This document shows positions 47,412 to 56,611 of a stretch of DNA of 64,000 bases, piece after piece. This DNA is from Fidelibacterota bacterium (GTDB lineage: Bacteria; Fidelibacterota; UBA8477; JABMPR01). The stretch spans positions 1-64,000 of the forward strand of contig JABIFX010000084.1 of the NCBI GenBank assembly GCA_018650445.1, read 5' to 3'. The position numbers were made by a program, and so were the translations under genes. The notes under the pieces are model-generated. The model worked only from the letters and a program-made list of their open reading frames with translations. It did no database searches and was not told where the DNA came from. Numbering within the stretch: position 1 is the stretch's first letter; the number at the start of each line of letters is the position of its first letter.

Positions 47412-48413
47412 TTACATACCCTTGAACAAGTTGATCAAGTCAACAACGCGGTTTGAATAACCCCATTCGTTGTCATACCAGTTCAATGTCTTAACAATAC
47501 GGTTGCCAACTACTCGCGTATACGATGCATCATATATTGAGGAGTAAGGATTCCCGATGATATCAGAAGAAACCAGGTGGTTTTCACTATATTCAAGGAC
47601 ATCCTTGAGACGATCCGTCTTGGAAGCTTCACGAACAGCTGTATTGATATCTTCAACCGTAACGTTACGGTTCAATTCAACAATTAGATCCACAACAGAA
47701 CCATCAGCAACAGGAACACGCGCTGCAATACCATCCAGTTTACCCTTGAGTTCAGGGAGCACTTTACCTACTGCGCGAGCAGCGCCAGTGGTTGTAGGAA
47801 TGATGTTTTCAGCCGCTGCACGGCTACGACGCCAATCTGAGTGAGGAACATCAGCAAGACGCTGATCATTGGTATAGGCATGTGTTGTAGTCATCACACC
47901 TTCAACGATACCGAATGCATCATTGAGAACTTTTGCCATTGGGGCTAAACAGTTGGTTGTACAACTGGCGTTTGATACAATTCTATGCTCTGGTTTCAAC
48001 CCGTCTTCATTCACACCCAGAACTACTGTGTAATCCACGTCATCTTTTGAAGGGACTGTCAGAATGACGCGTTTTGCACCAGCAGTCAAATGCTGGGTCA
48101 GAGCTTCTTTTGTTCTAAAGACACCTGTGGCCTCTATAACAACATCAATATCCAACTCTTTCCAGGGCAAGTCTGCAGGATTACGCTCGCTGATCATTTT
48201 TACACTATCATTGGCAGTTTGCAGAACATCACCTTCGAGACGAACAGATGAGTCGCCAAAACCACCCATAACGGTATCATATTTAAGCAGATATGCCAGA
48301 GCTTCACGTTCGAATAGATCGTTGATGGCAACGACATTAATATCATCACGTTTATCTAAAATGCGAAATACAGAACGACCAATACGGCCGAATCCATTAA
48401 TTGCTACTCTCAT
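47412..48413 (-). CDS. gap: Glyceraldehyde-3-phosphate dehydrogenase
   Basis: A 333-residue class I GAPDH of glycolysis/gluconeogenesis. It has the Rossmann motif GFGRIGR, the active-site motif SNASCTTNCLAP with catalytic Cys151, His of THAYTNDQ (near 178), the phosphate-site ARVPVADGS and the C-terminal WYDNEWGYS. Its ATG overlaps the TGA of the paralogue upstream (ATGA), so the two are translated together. Confidence 0.97.
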   Translation of the reverse strand: MRVAINGFGRIGRSVFRILDKRDDINVVAINDLFEREALAYLLKYDTVMGGFGDSSVRLEGDVLQTANDSVKMISERNPADLPWKELDIDVVIEATGVFRTKEALTQHLTAGAKRVILTVPSKDDVDYTVVLGVNEDGLKPEHRIVSNASCTTNCLAPMAKVLNDAFGIVEGVMTTTHAYTNDQRLADVPHSDWRRSRAAAENIIPTTTGAARAVGKVLPELKGKLDGIAARVPVADGSVVDLIVELNRNVTVEDINTAVREASKTDRLKDVLEYSENHLVSSDIIGNPYSSIYDASYTRVVGNRIVKTLNWYDNEWGYSNRVVDLINLFKGM

Positions 48414-49426
48414 GCAGCACCTCCTTCTACCCCGAGCTTACCATAAGCAAGAGCTAGATCAACTAGACGTCCGGCCTGGCCAAGACTGTTATCATACCAA
48501 CTCAGAGTCTTCACCATTCTTTTACTGGACTTCATAGTTCCCTTTGTGTCAAATAGCAGGGAGTGGGAATTTCCAATAACATCACTGGATACGATGGGAT
48601 CTTCAGTAATTTCAATATAGCTACCCAATGTTTCAGCAGCTTTACGCATGGCAACATTTACTTCTTCAGCTGTTGTCTCACCCTTGGTGAGGACACATGT
48701 CAGGTCAAGCAGCGATCCCATTGGTACGGGAACATTCAATGCTGAGCCTTCAATTTTGCCCTTAAAGCGAGGTAAAATATATTCCATCCAGTAGGGGCTG
48801 ATATTGACGTTAGGAATAATATTTTCAGCGGCTGAACGACTACGTCTGAAATCTGATGCAGCAGTGTCACGTAATGGCTGATCACTGGTATAAGCATGGA
48901 TTGTAGTCATCATAGCAGATTCAATACCAAATGCCTTGTCCAGAATATCCAGCATCAAAGCCAGGGCATTTGTGGTAGCAGATGCGGCAGATACAAGTTT
49001 GTCGCTTGCTTTAATTGTTTCATCATTCACACCCATTACGATAACACGATCAATATTATCCTGTGGGAGTGCGCCGAGGATAACACGCTTAGCTCCAGAA
49101 TCTAGATGAGCTTGCATGCTTTCACGTGTGCGGTATTTATGGGTTGAGTCAATTACGATATCAACATCAAAAGCGTCCCAGGGAACATCCTTGGGTGCGA
49201 CACCATGGATGAGACGAGCCTTCTGATCGCCAACAATAAGGTAATTACCTTCAAGCTGTGCGTCTACTGGATCTCTTCCATCATTTTTTAGCAAATAGTG
49301 GAGGATATCAGAACGACCAATATCACTAATTGCTACAACTTCCATTTCAGGCTGGTTTAAGCTCAAACGATAGACATCTCTACCGATCTCGCCAAATCCC
49401 ATCAGCCCGACTCTAATCTTACTCAT
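48410..49426 (-). CDS. GAPDH paralogue lacking the catalytic cysteine
   Basis: A 338-residue full-length GAPDH-fold protein: GFGEIGRDV Rossmann motif, THAYTSDQ-like IHAYTSDQ (His177), and WYDNSLGQAGR at the C-terminus. At the active site the normal S-x-A-S-C-T-T-N is SAASATTNA, so the catalytic Cys is Ala150. The phosphate-binding arginine of the ARVPV segment is also changed (ALNVPVP). It is not truncated. It can probably bind NAD but cannot form a thioester. Shine-Dalgarno GGAGG lies before the ATG. It overlaps gap by 4 nt, which suggests a regulatory or structural subunit for the active enzyme. Confidence 0.93.
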   Translation of the reverse strand: MSKIRVGLMGFGEIGRDVYRLSLNQPEMEVVAISDIGRSDILHYLLKNDGRDPVDAQLEGNYLIVGDQKARLIHGVAPKDVPWDAFDVDIVIDSTHKYRTRESMQAHLDSGAKRVILGALPQDNIDRVIVMGVNDETIKASDKLVSAASATTNALALMLDILDKAFGIESAMMTTIHAYTSDQPLRDTAASDFRRSRSAAENIIPNVNISPYWMEYILPRFKGKIEGSALNVPVPMGSLLDLTCVLTKGETTAEEVNVAMRKAAETLGSYIEITEDPIVSSDVIGNSHSLLFDTKGTMKSSKRMVKTLSWYDNSLGQAGRLVDLALAYGKLGVEGGAA

Positions 49427-49496
49427 AGAACGTGCCTCCGTTTCGATCCCGGTTCAAAGGGGAGCGATTGTTAAAGGTTATATTAAATTTCAATTA

Positions 49497-50330
49497 TCAA
49501 TTCTGCTTTAAGTGTATAATTGCTTTGTGATCTTCGCTAAAAAGATCATCCAAATTTTCTATCTCTCCGTTGAGCATACCCGTGATTACCGGATTCATAT
49601 CGAGTTTATAACGTTGTCCAAAAAGAGTGAGATCCAGGATGATATAATTTAGAGCTATTGCAACAATGGCCGAATTCCTGGTCCAGGCAACCTTATTTGT
49701 AGGTAGCATTTCCACGCCTCCAAGGAGGGCAGAATCATGATCAACTACCAATAAAATTTTACTACTCCACACATCCTCTAGACGACGACTATCCAGATTG
49801 TAGGCGAACACCGTCCCAACGTCAATGGGAAGATCACAAAAGGAAAAAATGACGATATTGACACCCCGTTTTTCAGCCGCCACTAGATCGCTGTGGAGCT
49901 TATTGTACTCGGTAAGCCAAATGGATAGATAAACAGATTCATCAGCATTTTTGATCATATGTCTCGCACGATCAATCATGCCGTCATAACCGCGAACATT
50001 CCATAGGTCGCCAGCTTCAAGGTCAGTGTTAACATTTTTCAGTGAATCTTTAAGCGTATCCAGATTGCTAGTGAAATTGTTCTCCAAAACATCAAAAAGG
50101 TGATCCGGGGGTAGTGGGATATATCGCGTTGGATTTGAATCCACACAACTCACCATACCTGTACTTTCCAGACGTTTTAGAATTTCATAAATTGCTGATC
50201 TTGGAATTCCGGATTTGCCACTAATCTCATAACCAGTCGCAGGATTATTCTGTAATAGACTGAGATAAGTTTTGGCTTCGTTGGATGTAAATCCGAATGA
50301 TTTGAGGGCCGGAAGTAGCTTTTCATTCAT
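49497..50330 (-). CDS. TrmB-family transcriptional regulator
   Basis: A 277-residue regulator. The N-terminal winged helix (about 1-85, FTSNEAKTYLSLL then YEISGKSGIPRSAIYEILKRLES) is the TrmB HTH. A short linker and a C-terminal domain (about 105-260) like the phospholipase-D-fold sensor of TrmB/TrmBL proteins follow. In Archaea such regulators control maltose/trehalose uptake and glycolysis/gluconeogenesis in response to sugars. It lies 70 nt upstream of the GAPDH paralogue on the same strand, with GlgP and GH57 genes beyond. It likely regulates this module; operator not identified. Confidence 0.9.
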   Translation of the reverse strand: MNEKLLPALKSFGFTSNEAKTYLSLLQNNPATGYEISGKSGIPRSAIYEILKRLESTGMVSCVDSNPTRYIPLPPDHLFDVLENNFTSNLDTLKDSLKNVNTDLEAGDLWNVRGYDGMIDRARHMIKNADESVYLSIWLTEYNKLHSDLVAAEKRGVNIVIFSFCDLPIDVGTVFAYNLDSRRLEDVWSSKILLVVDHDSALLGGVEMLPTNKVAWTRNSAIVAIALNYIILDLTLFGQRYKLDMNPVITGMLNGEIENLDDLFSEDHKAIIHLKQN

Positions 50331-50477
50331 TAGCGTGTCTCACTTCTTAGTTACGCTTAATATATCCCCCACAAAAGGCCTGCATAGCATTTTTTAAACG
50401 CATAAAATATTTTCTTCAAATAGCTGCAATGTTCGTTTTCCTTTCATCAGACTTGACAGCACAATACATTGCCGGCC

Positions 50478-52751
50478 ATGAAAAAATTCACCACTCTCAT
50501 CACACACTATCCCAAGACCATCATATTTATAAATTTTCTTGTAATAACACTTTTATCTCTTCCTATATATAGAATTCACATCAATCCAGATCTGCAAGCA
50601 CTGATTCCCGCTGATGACCCAGATGTCATCCGTATGGAGGAACTCGAAGAAGAATTTGGCGGATTAGATGTCATTTTAGTCAGCTACCATGCTGATGATG
50701 TATTCGCTGGTGAAGGCCTGAAGATGATTGATGACCTGACCTACGACCTGGAAGCCCTACCCCAAATTGATCATATCATCAGTCTGACCAATTATGAATC
50801 AATAACCAGTGATGATGAATCCATGACGGTCGATAAATTCATAGAGGATTTTCCACAAAGTCAGGTTGAGAGTGACTCATTAGCTAGAAGTGCCATCGCA
50901 GATCCCATGTTGGGCCGGTTACTGGTCTCGGAGGATCGTGAATATACAGCTATCATCATTTACTCCAATCCAGAGGCAGATGAGGTCACGACCGTTGACA
51001 CACTGAAGCGTGTTCTACTTCCCTATCAAAATGCGAACCATGATTTAAGATTAGGTGGCATGCCAGTCATTAGATCCCAGATGTCAGATGATATCGCTCA
51101 CGATACGCGCACATTCATCCCTGCTGGCATGATTCTGATAGCTTTTCTGCTGTACTTCAGCTTCCGTTCCCGCCGTGGAGTGGCTCTACCCCTCCTGGTA
51201 GTTCTATTATCGATTATGGGGACCCTGGGGCTCATGGCCTGGTTTGGACTCATGCTATCAGTGATTTCCAGTATTATGCCCATCATGCTCATTGCAATAG
51301 CCAGTGCCTACGGTATTCATATCATTACTCGCTATTTTGAAGATTGCGCAGAGCTGCCCGATGATGCAGACAATAAAAAAATAGTCACCAGTGTCATCGA
51401 GCATATGATGAGACCTCTGTTCCTCGCAGCTCTTACCACAGTGATTGGATTTTTATCTTTGCTCTCCCATATTTTGCCAGCCTCTAGAGAGGTGGGTGTG
51501 TTGACAGCTTTTGGTGTTGTGTTAGCTTTTGGTATATCAATTACATTTATCCCCGCAGTGTTGGTACTGACCAAAAAACCAAGTTCAGAAAGACAAAATA
51601 AAAATACTGCGAATCGACTACTTTCAAGAATATTGGTAGGAATGGGACGACTGGTTTTCCATCATCGTAATATCATTTTCGCAGCATTTGCTTTGTTAAC
51701 TATTATCGCAGCCATCGGTATCCCAAAAGTCGAGTTAGATAGTAACCCCCTCAATTATTATAGCCCAGAATCCAACGTTCGAGTGATCAACAATATCATT
51801 GAAGAACGCTTTGGTGGAAGCACGACCATGTCGGTTGTGATTGAGGGAGACATCAAATCCCCGGATGTGTTGAATCAGGTGGATCAAATTCAAAAATTTC
51901 TTGAAGGTCGCCAGGGAGTTGGCTACACGCTAGCCATAACAGATTTTGTAAAACTCATGAATCAGTCAATGAACGGTGGTGACCCTGCCTACTATACAAT
52001 TCCAGATTCCCGTCAACTGGTTTCTCAGTACCTGCTATTGTATTCATGGGAATCCAGCGATGGATATCTGGATGCTTATGTAGATTATGATTATCGGACT
52101 GCTCAAATCGTGATTCGTCTTAATACCATGGATGTGTATTACATGGTGGATCTTCAAGAGGAACTAAATCAATTCCTCAACGAGAATATCAAAGTAGACA
52201 ATCAACCCAAGAGTGAAGGTTATGCTGTGTTGCTTGGGAACTTGATGCCCATGATGGTAAAGGGACAAATGCGGAGTCTTGTATTATCGGTAATCTTTGC
52301 AGCGCTGGTGACTGGTCTTGTTTTTAGATCATTATCAGCTGCCCTTATCAGCGCCATGCCCCTGGCATTTGCCATCGCAGGTGTCTTCGGTTTGATGGGA
52401 TACTTAGGGATATATTTGAATACGGCAACATCCATGCTTAGCTCAATTATGATTGGTATTGGTATTGATTATACAATTCACTTTTTGTTCCGCTTCAGAA
52501 CTGAAATCCGCAAAGGATTCAGCGATGAAGAGGCCATTATTAAAACCTTGAGTACCACAGGCCAGGGTATCATAATAAATGGGTTTTCTGTCATGATGGG
52601 TTTTGCGGTGTGCATGTTGTCCACCTTTATCCCTATATATTTCTTTGGCTGGCTGATCTCAGTCTCCATATTTATGTGTTTGATTGCCGCACTAACGCTT
52701 CTACCGCTGGTGCTGATTCTTACTCGTCCAAAATTTATATTCGATAGATAA
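50478..52751 (+). CDS. MMPL/RND-superfamily transporter, first copy
   Basis: A 757-residue membrane protein with the RND duplicate: helix 1 (about 12-32), a periplasmic domain (about 40-205), a helical bundle (about 210-360), helix 7 (about 385-405), a second periplasmic loop (about 410-595) and a final bundle (600-755). The MMPL features GIDYTIHFLFRFR and the AIASAYGIHII segment are present. This group moves lipids or other hydrophobic molecules across the cell envelope. The ATG at 50478 is preferred over TTG 50469. It is the first gene of the plus-strand group. Confidence 0.88.
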   Translation: MKKFTTLITHYPKTIIFINFLVITLLSLPIYRIHINPDLQALIPADDPDVIRMEELEEEFGGLDVILVSYHADDVFAGEGLKMIDDLTYDLEALPQIDHIISLTNYESITSDDESMTVDKFIEDFPQSQVESDSLARSAIADPMLGRLLVSEDREYTAIIIYSNPEADEVTTVDTLKRVLLPYQNANHDLRLGGMPVIRSQMSDDIAHDTRTFIPAGMILIAFLLYFSFRSRRGVALPLLVVLLSIMGTLGLMAWFGLMLSVISSIMPIMLIAIASAYGIHIITRYFEDCAELPDDADNKKIVTSVIEHMMRPLFLAALTTVIGFLSLLSHILPASREVGVLTAFGVVLAFGISITFIPAVLVLTKKPSSERQNKNTANRLLSRILVGMGRLVFHHRNIIFAAFALLTIIAAIGIPKVELDSNPLNYYSPESNVRVINNIIEERFGGSTTMSVVIEGDIKSPDVLNQVDQIQKFLEGRQGVGYTLAITDFVKLMNQSMNGGDPAYYTIPDSRQLVSQYLLLYSWESSDGYLDAYVDYDYRTAQIVIRLNTMDVYYMVDLQEELNQFLNENIKVDNQPKSEGYAVLLGNLMPMMVKGQMRSLVLSVIFAALVTGLVFRSLSAALISAMPLAFAIAGVFGLMGYLGIYLNTATSMLSSIMIGIGIDYTIHFLFRFRTEIRKGFSDEEAIIKTLSTTGQGIIINGFSVMMGFAVCMLSTFIPIYFFGWLISVSIFMCLIAALTLLPLVLILTRPKFIFDR

Positions 52752-52883
52752 GCTCCTAATATCTTACTTGCATAGAGAATGATTCTACCTCACCCTAACG
52801 GTGTCGAGGGGTACAGCCTCATTTGATCATGTCTTCAGAATTTCTCCTTGCAATTATTCAATTATTAGCTACATTGGAAACGC

Positions 52884-53513
52884 ATGATACAGAAAACGTT
52901 TCCATCGACCCCTGACACAAATACCCCTGAAGGTCCTATTCTGGAGCACGGCCTGGATCTCATTTTCCGAGATGGTGTAAAGGGATTTACTGTTGAGACA
53001 CTGGCCAAAGATTTGGCCATGAGCAAAAAGACTATTTATAAATTCTTTCCATCCAAGGAAGTCCTCCTTGGAAAAATATTTCAATACATTACCACCATCA
53101 TAGCAGCCAAATTTCAAAGCATCCTTAGCCTGGATATAAATCCTCTGGACAAGTTTGAAACGGCTATAAATGAAATCGTGAAAACAATTAATCGTGTATC
53201 TATTTCCAAAGTTGGAGAGCTCAAAGTGCGGTATCCCCACATTTGGAGGGAGATTGAAGAATTCAGATTGGCCCGGCGGGAAGATTTTCTAACCATTTTT
53301 AAGGAGGCGCAAGATCAAGGCTATGTTAGGCAAAACATAGATCTGGAACTCACCTCCATCATTTTCATGCAAATTATTAACGATGTCTTTCAGCCCGAAT
53401 TTTTTATCAAAAACGATATTGGTGTCAAAGATACACTCCTCACGTATCGTGAGTTTTTTTTGCGGGGGATTGTCACTGAAAAGGGTCTAAAACATATAGA
53501 GGGAAAAATATGA
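52884..53513 (+). CDS. TetR-family transcriptional regulator
   Basis: A 209-residue repressor-type protein: N-terminal TetR helix-turn-helix (about 18-68, F-R-D-G-V-K-G-F-T-V-E and M-S-K-K-T-I-Y-K-F-F), then a helical ligand-binding domain. Its TGA overlaps the start of the second MMPL gene (ATGA), so it is co-translated with its probable target. TetR regulators commonly control efflux or lipid-transport genes; the ligand is unknown. Confidence 0.9.
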   Translation: MIQKTFPSTPDTNTPEGPILEHGLDLIFRDGVKGFTVETLAKDLAMSKKTIYKFFPSKEVLLGKIFQYITTIIAAKFQSILSLDINPLDKFETAINEIVKTINRVSISKVGELKVRYPHIWREIEEFRLARREDFLTIFKEAQDQGYVRQNIDLELTSIIFMQIINDVFQPEFFIKNDIGVKDTLLTYREFFLRGIVTEKGLKHIEGKI

Positions 53514-55810
53514 AACAATGGTTTGTCAACCAGTCCGTAGATCACCCCAAACGTAGTATTATAATCACCATACTCATCACCCTGTTCATGGGATCTGGTC
53601 TCCAGCATTTTGTTGTTGAAGATGACTTTATGAAAATGTTGCCCCAGGATATTGAATCCATGGTTACGATGAATGAACTGAAGGATGAATTTGGGAACAA
53701 TGACCTCATGTTCCTGGGATTTGGGAAGCGTGGTGTAGATGCCCTGAATGCTCAAAACCTGGCAACGCTCTGGGACCTGTCCTATGCGTTGGAAGAAATT
53801 GACCAGGTTGATGAAATCATGTCCATTTCCACCTCTGACAAAATGGAAAGTATTGACGGATTTCTGGAAGTATCAGCATTACAGGAGTATCGGGATCTCG
53901 ATGAAGAGGAAATTGAAGCTCTTCGTAGTTACCTGAATGATAATTCAAAAATTAAGACCAGAAACCTGGGAGAGCATGGAGACTACTTTAATATTATCAT
54001 CAGACCCGTTGTAGGTGCCAAGCATGATGTCCTGGTTAGTGATATGAAGCAGGTCGCTGCTACACATCTTTCGGACTACGATGTCCACTGGGGAGGACAG
54101 GCCTATCTTACTGGAGCCCTACCCGTAATGATCCGAAATGATGTATTGGGACTCATGCGTGCTGGCTTGATTGGTATGCTACTCATCCTGCTTTTTAGCT
54201 TGAGAAACGTCACTGCAGTAGGGTCAATTCTAGCTACCATCATCCTATCCATGGCCTTCATGATGGGGTTTAATGGTTGGATGCTCTACCTGACAAAATC
54301 TGACAAATTTATGTTTGGGGTGCTCAACACATCCATGCCCATCATTTTATTGACCATTGCCAATTCTTATGGCGTGCATGTCATCACCAAATTTTTTAGA
54401 AAAATGCGGACCAACAAGGACTCGCGAGCTGCAGTAGAAGCGAGTCTTAACTCCCTTGTTTTACCCATTTTCCTAACAGCCCTTACCACTGTTGCAGCCT
54501 TTTTATGTATGGTGTTTGCCCCATTAGAACCCCTCATTGGATATGGTTTTTCAATCTCTGCCGGAATCCTATGGGCCTGGATATTATCAACTGTTTTTCT
54601 TCCTTCGATCCTCGTATTGAAGAAATGGAATCCTGATGCATCAGCTGTGTCTCATCCCAGTCATTTTGAGAGATTCGTCATCTCATTTGGTGAGCAGGTC
54701 ATCAAACGCCCTAAAACTGTTCTCATTGGCGGGGCAGTGGTGGTCATTATCGGTATAGCAGGTATCTTCAAACTGAATATTGAAGTGAATATGAAAAAAT
54801 TCTTCAAACCAGATAATCCTATTCGGGAAAGCCTAGAATTCATGGATAACGAAATGACTGGAACCATGGATCTTCAACTGTTGATCAATGCTGATCTCCG
54901 CTCACCTGAGGTACTAACTCGGATAGGGAGCATCCAGGACTTCATGGAAGAGCATGAATCGGTAACATTGTCTTTTTCTATTGCCGATATTATCAAGCAA
55001 ATGCATCGCATGGTGAATGATGACGATCCTGCTTTCGAAACTATCCCCGATTCTCGAGATAAAGTGAATAATTTATTCACCATGTACTCCATGTCCGGTG
55101 ATCCAGATGATTTTAGCTCAATCGTCGATTATGACTATAAAAAGGGATTGGCGACCTCGATGATGCGATCGATTTCCACATCTGAAATCGTAAAGCTTGT
55201 TGATGAAATTGAAGCTTTTCTCCAACAGGATGAATATAAAGACCTGAATATTACAATCACAGGCCTACTCATCGTCTTTAGGGATCTGGTTGCCTTGATC
55301 ATACGCAGCTCTTTCATCAGTATTTTCGCCTCAATCATCATCATCGCTCTGATTGCAGCTTATTTCTTCAAACATTGGCTATGGGGTGTTCTGGCAGTGG
55401 TACCATTGAGCTCTGCTGTCATATTGAATTTTGGTCTTATGGGAATATTTGGCGTTGATCTGAACCATGTGACAGCTCTCTTGTCAGCTATCATCATTGG
55501 TGTCGGCGTTGATTTTGCCATCCATTACATCAGCCAATTTCGTAATCACCTCCACAATTATGGATTAGATGGCAACTTGAGTCGGGAAACCATGCGGGAT
55601 GTTGGCTTCCCCGTTATTTTGGATGCTGCATCGAACATGGCTTTTGGTGCCTTATTGTTCTCGGTTTTCATACCAATGAAGCATATGGGTGGATTAATGG
55701 TCTTTGCCATGGTTTCCACCTCCACCGCTACTCTGACTTTATTAGCGATACTGCTGGAGCTGAATAAAAAACGTCTGGCCCATATTGAAGGTATTGCGGT
55801 CCCTGAATAA
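53510..55810 (+). CDS. MMPL/RND-superfamily transporter, second copy
   Basis: A 766-residue protein with the same duplicated layout as the first MMPL protein: an N-terminal helix, a periplasmic loop, a bundle with ANSYGVHVITKFFRK, a second loop, and a final bundle with GVGVDFAIHYISQFR. The two copies are clearly related but diverged. The gene overlaps the TetR stop by 4 nt and is followed after 27 nt by the LolA-like gene. Together with the next genes it forms a likely inner-to-outer-membrane transport path. Confidence 0.9.
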   Translation: MKQWFVNQSVDHPKRSIIITILITLFMGSGLQHFVVEDDFMKMLPQDIESMVTMNELKDEFGNNDLMFLGFGKRGVDALNAQNLATLWDLSYALEEIDQVDEIMSISTSDKMESIDGFLEVSALQEYRDLDEEEIEALRSYLNDNSKIKTRNLGEHGDYFNIIIRPVVGAKHDVLVSDMKQVAATHLSDYDVHWGGQAYLTGALPVMIRNDVLGLMRAGLIGMLLILLFSLRNVTAVGSILATIILSMAFMMGFNGWMLYLTKSDKFMFGVLNTSMPIILLTIANSYGVHVITKFFRKMRTNKDSRAAVEASLNSLVLPIFLTALTTVAAFLCMVFAPLEPLIGYGFSISAGILWAWILSTVFLPSILVLKKWNPDASAVSHPSHFERFVISFGEQVIKRPKTVLIGGAVVVIIGIAGIFKLNIEVNMKKFFKPDNPIRESLEFMDNEMTGTMDLQLLINADLRSPEVLTRIGSIQDFMEEHESVTLSFSIADIIKQMHRMVNDDDPAFETIPDSRDKVNNLFTMYSMSGDPDDFSSIVDYDYKKGLATSMMRSISTSEIVKLVDEIEAFLQQDEYKDLNITITGLLIVFRDLVALIIRSSFISIFASIIIIALIAAYFFKHWLWGVLAVVPLSSAVILNFGLMGIFGVDLNHVTALLSAIIIGVGVDFAIHYISQFRNHLHNYGLDGNLSRETMRDVGFPVILDAASNMAFGALLFSVFIPMKHMGGLMVFAMVSTSTATLTLLAILLELNKKRLAHIEGIAVPE

Positions 55811-55837
55811 AATTTTAATCAAAAGAAGGATTTTGAC

Positions 55838-56602
55838 ATGAATACAATTACCCGTCCCATATTTACAGCAATACTCCTCATGCTTCCGATGATGATATTT
55901 GCCGAAGCAGGTTATGAATTAGCCAAGGCCATGGAAGACAAGACCTCACCTGCAGATATGAAATCTAACATGACAATGACCCTTACTAACAAACAGGGGA
56001 AAACTCGAGAATCAACTATCCGCTCTATTACAGCAGATGATAATCGGAAACAAATAATCTGGTTTCTGGCTCCAGCCGATGACAAAGGCGTCGCCTTTTT
56101 AAAAATTGAACATCCACAAAAAGATGATGAAATGCGACTCTGGCTGCCTGCGTTTAAAAAAGTTCGCCGTATCAGTTCAAAGAAAAAGGCAGACTCCTTT
56201 ATGGGTTCTGATCTGAGTTATGAGGATATGACTTCAAGAGAATTGGATGAGTATACTTATGAAATTTTAGGTGAAAAAGTTGTCGATGGAATTGATTGTC
56301 ATATTCTGGAAAGCACTCCAAAAGCGGGTGTTACACGCACATATAAAAGATTTATCACTTATGTGAGTAAAACAGATTTGGTTTCCATACTGGATGAAGC
56401 CTATGACACACGAGATAAACTGCTGAAACGCCGTGTGATGAAGTATCGCAAGGACAAAGGCTACGACCTCCCCGTCGAAATTTTTGTAGAAAACGTTCAA
56501 AAAGGATCAAATACTCGACTGGTTTTCAGTAGCCAGGAAGTAGATACTGGTGTGAAGGCAGATCTCTTTCAGGAAAAGAATTTAAAACGGATGCCTAAAT
56601 AG
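55838..56602 (+). CDS. LolA-like outer-membrane lipoprotein-sorting family protein
   Basis: A 254-residue exported protein with a signal peptide (cut near 22). The body matches the LolA-like family (PF17131-type): SNMTMTLTNKQGK, a conserved W-F-L-A-P and MRLWLPAFKKVRRISS block, SFMGSDLSYEDM near 125, and a C-terminal ARVF/LVFSS segment. In other bacteria this family is found next to MMPL exporters. Likely a periplasmic carrier of a hydrophobic molecule, by analogy to LolA. Nine nt separate it from the next gene. Confidence 0.88.
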   Translation: MNTITRPIFTAILLMLPMMIFAEAGYELAKAMEDKTSPADMKSNMTMTLTNKQGKTRESTIRSITADDNRKQIIWFLAPADDKGVAFLKIEHPQKDDEMRLWLPAFKKVRRISSKKKADSFMGSDLSYEDMTSRELDEYTYEILGEKVVDGIDCHILESTPKAGVTRTYKRFITYVSKTDLVSILDEAYDTRDKLLKRRVMKYRKDKGYDLPVEIFVENVQKGSNTRLVFSSQEVDTGVKADLFQEKNLKRMPK

Positions 56603-56611
56603 GATTACGCG

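Noticed and set aside
50331..50477. Inverted AGCGT/ACGCT pair as a TrmB operator
   Set aside because: Only five matching bases with uneven flanks; too weak to claim.
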